This document shows positions 59,401-64,000 of a stretch of 64,000 nt of DNA, one piece after another. The notes under the pieces were generated by a model, which saw nothing but the letters and a program-made list of their open reading frames with translations, was not told the origin of the DNA and searched no databases. Made by a program: the position numbers and the translations under genes. Every line of letters begins with the position of its first letter. The first letter of the stretch is position 1. The DNA lies in assembly GCA_020284085.1 (NCBI GenBank), contig JACEVL010000419.1, forward strand, positions 283,501-347,500, written 5' to 3'. The stretch comes from Aporrectodea caliginosa (Eukaryota > Annelida > Clitellata > Crassiclitellata > Lumbricidae).

Positions 59401-60143
59401 GGTCCTATTATAGTAGGCCTATATGAGTCATCAATGTCGTCATCGTCATCATCGTAAATGACTGAGAATGCTGAATGCTGAATGTTGCAGAAACGAACAG
59501 AAAGCAGTGATAACATTAACCTGTAGGTTTTAAATTTCTTCAGAATCGCAATTTCCATCTCTTCCGTTTGATTCGGAACAAACTTAAACTCAGAGATCAA
59601 TCCGAGCTTATGTTGAGACTCATCGAAATCACCCAACTCAGCTGAAATCAAAGAAGTACAGCGCAGGCATATTACATTACATAGGCTACTGATGGTGTTC
59701 CCTTCTCAGGATACTGTGTACAGTCTAAATAGAAAACATCACCAGCCTTTCAAAAGTTTCAGTGCAACGTTCCACTGGCTTTGGTCTCTTGATGCTTTCG
59801 ATGGCAACAGAGTCAACTACATTGGTGTGCATCACAACAACGAGTACGAAACTAATAAGTTGTTACAATTTGCACGCTAGCTCATTGGACAAGTCAGCTG
59901 TACCACAGAAGGCAAGGTTTTGGTACAGGTGTGCACAGAGAGAAAGAGAGAGACACACACACAGACAGACAGACAGAGGCAGACAAATACAGACAGACAT
60001 AGAGACAGAGACATTGTAGGTGTTTGAAAGGGCCATTTTGCCGACCTTGAAGAACGAGAGCCGCTAGGTCAACGGCTGTTTCCTTGGGACAATGCAGTCG
60101 ACCAGACTCAACGTCAGACTTCAGCTGAAGGAAGAACTGATAT
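38241..60143 (-). CDS. EPB41L5: FERM-domain protein of the EPB41L5/EPB41L4 (yurt) type; 14 exons, 5' end missing
   Basis: Fourteen minus-strand exons join in one frame (about 760 residues). Family knowledge: band 4.1-like proteins link membrane proteins such as Crumbs to cortical actin and shape epithelia. Seen: the F2 lobe ([43 protein letters not shown]), the F2-F3 linker [20 protein letters not shown], the F3 lobe ([61 protein letters not shown]), then the FERM-adjacent [11 protein letters not shown]. The QTEEME and YLNKAKxLExYGVD patterns point to EPB41L5 rather than EPB41 or the PTPN types. Downstream exons are low-complexity (Thr, Pro, Gly, Asn runs). The F1 lobe and start codon lie beyond 60143, possibly outside the window. 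The gene is tail-to-tail with the guanylyl cyclase. The C-terminal end is less certain than the FERM part. Confidence 0.88.
38530..38754 (-). CDS. EPB41L5: EPB41L5-like exon (C-terminal region)
   Basis: Acceptor TTTTGTCTGCAG and donor GTCTAA. It encodes 75 residues: [36 protein letters not shown] and [20 protein letters not shown]. Phase 0 in and out. Complex, protein-like sequence with no known domain. Confidence 0.75.
39236..39308 (-). CDS. EPB41L5: EPB41L5-like small exon
   Basis: Strong acceptor CTCTTTTTCAG and a strong donor GTAAGTAAG. It encodes [20 protein letters not shown] and HQFK. Its 73 nt are exactly what is needed to convert the phase-2 end of the previous exon to phase 0. Confidence 0.75.
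39370..39432 (+). mobile_element. SINE-like GAAT-tail repeat fragment
   Basis: TTAGGTCTCTTGAAGAGGCG and CTAAATAAATTATCGGAATG; related to 33800-33870 and 47683-47850. In an intron of the EPB41L5-like gene. Confidence 0.5.
39707..39854 (-). CDS. EPB41L5: EPB41L5-like exon (Gly/Met/Arg-rich linker)
   Basis: Acceptor TTTGTTTACAG and donor GTTACT. It encodes [20 protein letters not shown], alternating GGGGM stretches, and [13 protein letters not shown]. Phase 1 in, phase 2 out. The Gly run comes from a GGA repeat. Confidence 0.7.
40159..40632 (-). CDS. EPB41L5: EPB41L5-like exon (long Pro/Ala/Gly/Asn-rich linker)
   Basis: Acceptor TGACTGCAG and donor GTAGGT. It encodes [20 protein letters not shown], a Pro run, an Ala/Gly segment, then [20 protein letters not shown] and a His/Gln-rich end. 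474 nt without a stop in the expected frame. The microsatellite-like codon runs suggest fast length evolution. Confidence 0.72.
41044..41170 (-). CDS. EPB41L5: EPB41L5-like exon (linker)
   Basis: Acceptor TTTCTTTTCAG and donor GTCGGT. It encodes [20 protein letters not shown], then [18 protein letters not shown]. It is open only in the frame demanded by its neighbours. Phase 0 in, phase 1 out. No known domain. Confidence 0.75.
41431..41683 (-). CDS. EPB41L5: EPB41L5-like exon (Ser/Thr/Arg-rich linker with a Thr run)
   Basis: Acceptor TTTGTGTAG and donor GTCAGT. It encodes [20 protein letters not shown], an 11-residue Thr run from an ACG triplet repeat, and [20 protein letters not shown]. Low complexity, but phase and splice sites fit both neighbours. 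Confidence 0.75.
42182..42331 (-). CDS. EPB41L5: EPB41L5-like exon (FERM-adjacent region)
   Basis: Acceptor TTCTGTTCAG; donor GTATGC inferred before an in-frame TAA. It encodes [20 protein letters not shown], then [19 protein letters not shown], like the basic FERM-adjacent region that follows the F3 lobe in EPB41L5. Phase fits the next exon. Confidence 0.85.
42877..43046 (-). CDS. EPB41L5: EPB41L5-like exon (end of FERM F3 lobe)
   Basis: Acceptor GTCTTCTGTAG and donor GTTTCT. It encodes [19 protein letters not shown], then [12 protein letters not shown] and [10 protein letters not shown]. These match the HTFVFRL...KACKxLWKCAVEHHAFFRL end of the F3 lobe. Phase 0 in, phase 2 out. Confidence 0.93.
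43265..43420. repeat. Polypurine GAGGA/GAAGAA tract
   Basis: About 155 bp almost wholly A and G on the plus strand, in the intron between the two F3-lobe exons; the transcript strand is pyrimidine-rich. Confidence 0.9.
43462..43531 (-). CDS. EPB41L5: EPB41L5-like exon (FERM F3 lobe, after the 15-kb intron)
   Basis: Acceptor TTTTGTAG and donor GTGAGT. One base completes the Trp codon, then 23 residues follow: [20 protein letters not shown] and DDR, matching the family PKITxLxFKKxxLxLVVVE. A 19/21-bp minisatellite starts about 50 bp upstream on the transcript side. Confidence 0.92.
43581..44576. repeat. 19/21-bp minisatellite, block 1
   Basis: Tandem copies of ATTCAAATTCCTCAGATAT, alternating with a 21-bp form ending GATACTT and variants with CATA for CAGA. 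About 50 copies. It begins about 50 bp from the acceptor of the exon at 43462-43531. Plus frames read as [16 protein letters not shown] repeats with no sign of coding. Confidence 0.95.
44577..45007. other. 431-bp insertion interrupting the 19/21-bp minisatellite
   Basis: Single-copy-like sequence bounded by a CATCATC run on the left and by minisatellite units on the right. It contains a partial duplication of about 45 bp (ATCCATGGGCCGA, 44596-44690) with a GGGCC palindrome and a 12-bp direct repeat GAGTCGGACTTT near its right end. Origin not recognised. Confidence 0.6.
45008..45140. repeat. 19/21-bp minisatellite, block 2
   Basis: Same units as the block ending at 44576, resuming after the insertion; the last units decay into TTTTTCAAATTGC. 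Confidence 0.9.
45142..46985 (+). mobile_element. CR1-like non-LTR retrotransposon (family A), degenerate
   Basis: Reverse-transcriptase pieces in several frames: [31 protein letters not shown] and [12 protein letters not shown] (45600-45830), [13 protein letters not shown] (45970-46010), [15 protein letters not shown] (46221-46270), then PAWWG and NPGHVL near the end. The 3' end reads TTCAATAAAGAATATACTTA. Frame changes at several points and a deletion after 46140 make it a pseudogene. It lies in the 15-kb intron of the EPB41L5-like gene, antisense to it. Confidence 0.85.
47437..47490. repeat. GAC triplet microsatellite
   Basis: Run of GAC triplets with two GAT interruptions. Confidence 0.95.
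47683..47860 (-). repeat. ATTC microsatellite at the 3' end of a dispersed SINE-like repeat
   Basis: (ATTC)n at 47687-47776, followed by CATTTACGCAATCTCATTTA and GCGCT...AGAGGCGCTC. In reverse complement this matches the repeats at 33800-33870 and 39370-39430 (GGTCTCTTGAA, AGGCGCTAAATAAAT, GAATGAAT tail). Confidence 0.6.
47924..48288. mobile_element. Short copy (365 bp) of the GTRTCACGAAATAGAGTATCC terminal-inverted-repeat family
   Basis: Left end CGGTATCAAGAAATAGAGTA, right end GGGGATACTCTATTTCGTGA followed by CACCG. Just inside the left end is an inverted pair TTTATCCCCCCGGAT / ATCCGGGGGG. The same ends bound 14583-16560. No coding sequence, so a non-autonomous derivative. Confidence 0.85.
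48541..58306. repeat. 44-bp minisatellite array, about 220 units, 9.8 kb
   Basis: The unit on the plus strand includes GGTATAGGACGGAGGACACC and ACTGCCAAGAGGACAGCAGC. Period is 44 bp. A 41-bp variant lacks one CAG and is common at 49.4-50.6 and 56.4-57.5 kb. A C-to-G variant (CAGGAGG for CAGCAGG) clusters at 55.3-58.3 kb. 50.7-54.3 kb is nearly identical unit to unit; small deletions appear near 54316 and 50283-50640. Edge units are degenerate. It lies wholly inside the 15-kb intron of the EPB41L5-like gene. The minus strand lacks stop codons in all frames, but that is not evidence for coding. Confidence 0.98.
58370..58480 (-). mobile_element. Dispersed LINE 3'-end repeat, second copy
   Basis: AGTAAGTAAGCAAGTATAGT, TTTGCAAACGCACAATAGGA and AAACATCGAAGTAATAATAT match 8349-8450. 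It lies between the minisatellite edge and the exon at 58532. Confidence 0.65.
58532..58620 (-). CDS. EPB41L5: EPB41L5-like exon (FERM F3 lobe, before the 15-kb intron)
   Basis: Acceptor TGTTTAACAG and donor GTCGGT. It encodes [20 protein letters not shown] and SQKIGLFCW (the last codon is split). The donor was chosen because only this phase joins to PKITK in the next exon. Confidence 0.9.
58990..59077 (-). CDS. EPB41L5: EPB41L5-like exon (FERM F2/F3 linker)
   Basis: Acceptor CTTGTTAG and donor GTGAGT. It encodes 29 residues, [20 protein letters not shown] and YGVDFNIVR, matching the family GQTPAxAExxYLNKAKxLExYGVD. The intron upstream holds a GACA/GAGA microsatellite close to the acceptor. 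Confidence 0.93.
59085..59175. repeat. GACA/GAGA microsatellite
   Basis: Degenerate GACA and GAGA repeats starting a few bases outside the exon at 58990-59077; on the transcript they supply a TCTC-rich tract before the acceptor. A similar run lies at 59935-60015 just past the donor of the first exon. Confidence 0.85.
59521..59641 (-). CDS. EPB41L5: EPB41L5-like exon (FERM F2 lobe)
   Basis: Acceptor TGATTTCAG and donor GTTAAT. It encodes [19 protein letters not shown] and [20 protein letters not shown] (the last codon is split). ELGDxD and PNQTEE are FERM signatures; QTEEME favours EPB41L5. Confidence 0.92.
60046..60143 (-). CDS. EPB41L5: EPB41L5-like exon (FERM F2 lobe, first visible)
   Basis: Minus-strand acceptor GCATTCTAG and donor GTCGGC. 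It encodes [20 protein letters not shown] and ends [12 protein letters not shown], the classic FERM F2 helix pattern FFLQLKxDxxxGRLxC. One base completes a codon on entry, and it leaves in phase 1. Confidence 0.9.
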
Positions 60144-60404
60144 CTAGAATGCAGAAACAAATCCAAATACAGAAATCTGGTCAGTCAGTTTGTTATAAGA
60201 AATTATACTATCTAGAATGAAGAAATAGAGAGACGGTCCAAGCAGTCATTTAAGTCCAAAGTTTTGCAACTGCCTATAAATTAGAGCGACACACACACAC
60301 ATACACACATGCAAGTGAACAATACAATACAACTGATCTTTGATATCGCCCTTCTTACTGAGGTTGCCCCAAGCTCAGAAGTGCCACACGCCTCGGCGGC
60401 GCAG

Positions 60405-60545
60405 GAGCAACTTATATTGCAGAGCAATTGTGCGCGAAGGACTTGCTCAAGGTCCCTACGCAGTGGCTTGAGGTGGATTTGAACCCACAACCCTCCGGCT
60501 GCAAAAGGACCCTAACCCTAACCCCTACACCACCGCGCCCCACAA
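60405..60545 (-). mobile_element. tRNA-derived SINE (type 1), second copy
   Basis: Minus strand GGGGCGCGGTGGTGTAGGGG, B-box-like GGGTTCAAATCC, then GTAGGGACCTTGAGCAAGTC, matching 14250-14449. Confidence 0.8.
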
Positions 60546-60721
60546 ACACTGTAATCACAGACTTTTGGAAACAATAATATCTCATAGTACATGATGGGTC
60601 AAAATAATTTAGGAGCGAAGAGCGGCGTTCATCTGGTGGCAGACAGCTGCAGCGTTGACACAATTCAGAGGAAAACAGAAGAAAAAGAACAAACGATGCG
60701 ATTGGCCAACGAACGCCAGAG

Positions 60722-60723
60722 GT

Positions 60724-60761
<38 letters not shown>

Positions 60762-60904
60762 TATAGATCATGCGATCATCTCAGACGTACCGTAACGGTG
60801 GCAACATGCACACTGCCTCGTCTACACACACCCATTCCACCTCTTCCTCCTTGTCCTATTCCTCCTCTTCCTCTTCCTCCTCCCTCCTCCTCCTCTACCT
60901 CCTC

Positions 60905-60943
<39 letters not shown>

Positions 60944-61218
60944 TTCCTCCTCTCCTCTTCCTCCTCCTCCTCTACCTCCTCCTCCTCTACCTCCTCCTCC
61001 TCTACCTCCTCCTCTTCCTCCCTCCTACTCTACCTCCTCCTCCTCCTCCTCCTCCCTCTTCCTCCCTCCTCCTCCTCTACCTCCTCTTCCTCCCTCTTCC
61101 TCCTCCTCCCTCCTCTTCCTCCTCCTCCTCCTCCTCCTCCTCCTCCTCCTCCTCCTCTACCTCCTCCTCCTCTCCTCCTCCTCTTCCTCCTCTCCTCTTC
61201 CTCCTCCTCTCCTCCTCC

Positions 61219-61250
<32 letters not shown>

Positions 61251-61505
61251 TCCTCTTCCTCCTCTACCTCCTCCTCCTCTACCTCCTCCTCCTCCTCTTC
61301 CTCCTCTTCCTCCTCTCCTCCTCCTCCTCCTCTACCTCCTCCTCCTCTCCTCCTCCTCCTCCTCTACCTCCTCCTCCTCTTCCTCCTCCTACTCTACCTC
61401 CTCCTCTTCCTCCTCCTCTACCTCCTCTTCCTCCTCCTCTTTCTCCTCCTCCTCCTCCTCCTCTTCCTCCTCCTCCTTCCTCCTCCTCTTCCTCCTCCTT
61501 CCGTT
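60722..61505. repeat. AT microsatellite followed by a long CT-rich (TCCTCC) tract
   Basis: (AT)n 60726-60766, then about 670 bp from 60838 made of TCC, CTC and TTCC units with very few purines. Homopolymer-like Ser/Leu/Pro frames here are artefacts of the repeat. Confidence 0.95.
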
Positions 61506-61904
61506 GAGAAAGAGGAAAGGTCGACGGAAAGATGACCTTGAAAGTTGACACTGTGTCCGTCCGTCCGTCTATCCGTTTCCAGTTCACATGGAGACGGTGG
61601 GGTGTGGGGGAGATAGACGTCCGAATGAACGAACGCCGCAGACTAAGGAACGATCGTTAGATCAATTCATATCCAGATGGGAAGGTGATGAGGGAGTTGG
61701 AACAAAGGGAAGGATTGCATCGATGATGATTACAATCATTGTTGTTCTACGAAGGAACAAAAGAGATGCAAAACAATGGCTACAGCGACAGACAAAACTG
61801 AAGCAGCACATTCTCACACCTGAACAAGCTCCTCAAAACAATCGATTCCTCGCATAAAACATTCCATGGACCGTATATTATACGGTATAATAGTATAGTA
61901 TAAT
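61506..61904. other. Unassigned stretch
   Basis: Complex sequence between the pyrimidine tract and the LINE tail. I looked here for the missing FERM F1 exons on the minus strand and saw none. A plus frame at 61588-61857 (89 codons) has no known similarity. Confidence 0.4.
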
Positions 61905-62690
61905 AATAATAATAATAATAATAATTACGACAATTTCTATGGCGCCGTAACACGGCCTTGCCGTTACAAGGGCGCCTTACAAGACAACTAACAACAGTCG
62001 GGATAGGCCCTGGCGAACAAATGTGATTTTAGCATGGATTTAAGAGTCCAATGAGTCGGTCAATCGGATAGCAGGAGGAAGTCTGTTCCAGCATCGAGGA
62101 CCGGCGGCCGAGAAAGCACGATCACCGAAGCGCGTCCTCATCCTCCGCACACGGAGATCAATCTTCGCAAGCGATCGGAGCCGGAGCCCGGACGCAGAGG
62201 AATGAGTCCCAGTGCAGCAATCGCGCAGGTACTCGGGCGCAGCTCCGTGTAGTGATTTAAAGACAAGCAGACAGAGCTTGAACTCGATGCGGAACGGAAC
62301 AGGCAGCCAATGGAGGACATCGCGGAGGAGCGGCGTGATGTGGTCGTACTTCCTCCTATTGCAGATGAGCCTCGCCGCGGCATTGAGAACCGACTGGAGT
62401 CCATCCAAGAGACACGCAGGCGCGCCGGCCAGCAGGCTGTTACAACGGTCCACTTTGGAAGCGACGAAGGCGGCGACGGCCGCTCTCGCAGCCTCAAAAG
62501 GTAAGGACTTGATGCAGCTCCTGATGAGACGGAGCTGGCGAAAGCAAGAGCCGACGGTCCACGCGACGTGGCGCCTCATGGACAAATCAGACTCCAGCAG
62601 GACGCCGAGATTACGCACAGAGGTCGAGGGCCGTATCGGGGCCCCACAGACATTCAGCGCGTCGGTGTCGAGATGGAGACACCGATAGTA
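61905..62690 (-). mobile_element. CR1-like LINE C-terminal part (family F), open frame
   Basis: Minus strand 62690-62040 reads STSVRNLGVLLESDLSMRRH, DRCNSLLAGAPACLLDGLQS, HITPLLRDVLHWLPVPFRIE and GDRAFSAAGPRCWNRLPPAI, then a stop. The 3' end is GACAATTTCTATGGCGCCGT (plus strand) next to an AAT tail at 61905-61925. 5'-truncated at the TAGTA repeat. GC-rich relative to its surroundings. Confidence 0.85.
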
Positions 62691-62770
62691 TAGTATAGTA
62701 TAGTATAGTATAGTATAGTATAGTATAGTATAGCATAGCATAGCATAGCATAGCATAGTATAGTATATTA
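62687..62770. repeat. TAGTA/TAGCA pentanucleotide repeat
   Basis: Tandem TAGTA then TAGCA units, lying exactly between two LINE fragments that point away from it. Confidence 0.95.
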
Positions 62771-62771
62771 T

Positions 62772-64000
62772 ATTATCTCAAATCTATCCTTTCTTTCTAA
62801 GACTCTAGAACGTCTTGTCTCTCTCCAGTTTCTCCCTTATCTTGATCAATCTGGTCTACTTCCTACTAACCAGTCTGGCTTTAGGGCTAACCATTCCACC
62901 GAGACTGCCCTCCTTTCCCTACTTTCTGAAATCTATTCTGCTGTTGATAGGTCTGAACTGACTCTTCTGGCTCTCTATGATGTCTCAGCAGCTTTCGATA
63001 TGGTTGATCATGAGATTCTTCTTCAGCGTCTTGAGACCTCTTATGGGCTTAAGGGCCTCCCCTTTGTTGGTTTCGCTCATACCTATCTGAACGAACCCAA
63101 ATGATTGTTACTGGTGACTCCAGAACCCAATGGGTCCACGTTAAACTGGGTGTCCCTCAAGGCTCCGTTCTCGGCCCTCTCTTATTTATTTTATATACGG
63201 CTGACATCTCCTCTCTTTTTCCGATCTGTGGTGCTGCTGGTCATCTCTTCGCTGATGATGTGCAAGCATTTGTTCATGGTCCTTCGTCATCGCAGTTGCT
63301 TTTGGTCGGGAGTATTCAATCTCTCTCTAATCATCTCCACTTTTGGATGTCATCTAATCGCCTCTCCCTTAATGCTTCTAAGACTCAATTCATCTGGTTT
63401 GGTACCCCTCAGCAGCTCCATAAACTTGATTTTGCTCTCCTCTCTGAAAAGTTCCCACTCTTCTCTTTCTCGTCAAGTGTACGTGATCTGGGTGTTACCC
63501 TTGATAGTTCACTTACCTTTACCGATCACATCTCTAATCTCTCACGCTCCTCCTATTTTCACTTAAGGCGTCTCAGGGTCATTCGTCGTTCTGTCTCCTC
63601 CTCCATATTCACAACTTTAGTTCATGCTTTTGTATTTTCTCGGATTGACTACTGCAATTCCCTTCTTGTTGGTCTTCCTAAGATTCGTCTCTCTCCTCTT
63701 CAGTCGGTCCTCAACACAGCTGCTAGACTTATAGCGCGCCTTCCCAGGTACTCTCACATCTCTTCCTTTATGTTTGATGAACTTCATTGGCTCCCTCTGC
63801 ATGCTCGCATACAATTTAAAATCTCTCTCTGATCTTCAAGGCTCAGAGGGGTCTTGCCCCGCAATATCTGGTTGGCGTACTACTTCGGCCACACTCCGCT
63901 TCCTCCCACCGTCCACTTCGTTCCTGCAATAGACTTGACCTCTTGGTTCCCCGTAGTAGAACTGCTATGGCTCAGGCTCGTTCCTTTGCTTCAATTGGTC
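62772..64000 (+). mobile_element. Non-LTR reverse transcriptase (family B), two frameshifts, runs off the window
   Basis: Frame 1: NLSFLSKTLERLVSLQFLPY, LLPTNQSGFRANHSTETALL, LALYDVSAAFDMVDHEILL, ending at a TGA near 63103. Frame 2 (63101-63832): KLGVPQGSVLGPLLFILYTA, GHLFADDVQAFVHGPSSS, WMSSNRLSLNASKTQFIWFG, VRDLGVTLDSSL and YCNSLLVGLP. After a second shift near 63828: SLIFKAQRGLAPQYLVGVLL to the edge. RT catalytic motifs are kept, but the frame is broken. FADD replaces YADD. Confidence 0.9.

Noticed and set aside
60505..60526. CCCTAACCCTAACCCC, telomere-like
   Set aside because: Only about two and a half units and it coincides with the variable part of a tRNA-type SINE.
60591..61535. Ser/Leu/Pro homopolymer frames on the plus strand
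   Set aside because: Translation of the CT-rich tract; no complexity and several frames open at once.
1..64000. CRISPR arrays, bacterial operons, riboswitches or prophage
   Set aside because: The window is eukaryotic: spliced genes, non-LTR elements and microsatellites. The tandem arrays have no spacer-repeat structure.

Overview
This is eukaryotic, intron-rich, repeat-laden animal DNA. The evidence is GT-AG introns, two multi-exon genes of metazoan families (a receptor guanylyl cyclase and a band 4.1/FERM protein), many CR1/L2-like non-LTR retrotransposons, tRNA-derived SINEs, cut-and-paste transposons with target-site duplications, and abundant micro- and minisatellites. The species cannot be read from the sequence; a marine invertebrate is my best guess.

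Layout. 1-3950 holds fragments of four non-LTR families. 7012-31093 (+) is a receptor-type guanylyl cyclase with 18 consistent exons: part of the ectodomain, one membrane span, a kinase-homology domain, a dimerisation helix, a cyclase domain and a short tail. Its N-terminal exons are not seen. Its introns carry a mariner-like element (8996-9986), three hAT-like elements with 8-bp target duplications (12535-13460, 18073-18817, 28649-29504), another MITE, SINEs and LINE 3' ends; a further hAT-like element (5431-6934) lies just upstream of the first exon seen. 31837-37525 looks like a stack of nested insertions between the genes (two hAT-like shells around a LINE with an open 697-codon frame and a SINE). 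38241-60143 (-) is a FERM gene close to EPB41L5/yurt, with 14 phase-consistent exons. It runs tail-to-tail with the cyclase. 60.2-64 kb holds a pyrimidine tract and two LINE fragments.

The FERM gene has a 15-kb intron (43532-58531) that splits the F3 lobe. It contains a 9.8-kb array of a 44-bp minisatellite (48541-58306), a 19/21-bp minisatellite, a CR1-like LINE and a small TIR element. The array reads open in all three minus frames, giving apparent proteins of about 3,200 residues, but its intronic position and unit length argue that it is not coding.

The most biologically interesting points are these. (1) The cyclase domain keeps both metal-binding Asp residues and the guanine-recognition Glu/Cys, but has Ser and Ile where the transition-state Asn and Arg should be. 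(2) The cyclase tail has three RRxS motifs, which look like sites for cyclic-nucleotide-dependent kinases. (3) The huge intronic minisatellite carries a splice-acceptor-like motif in every unit. (4) A new-looking TIR family is present as a 2.0-kb and a 0.37-kb copy.
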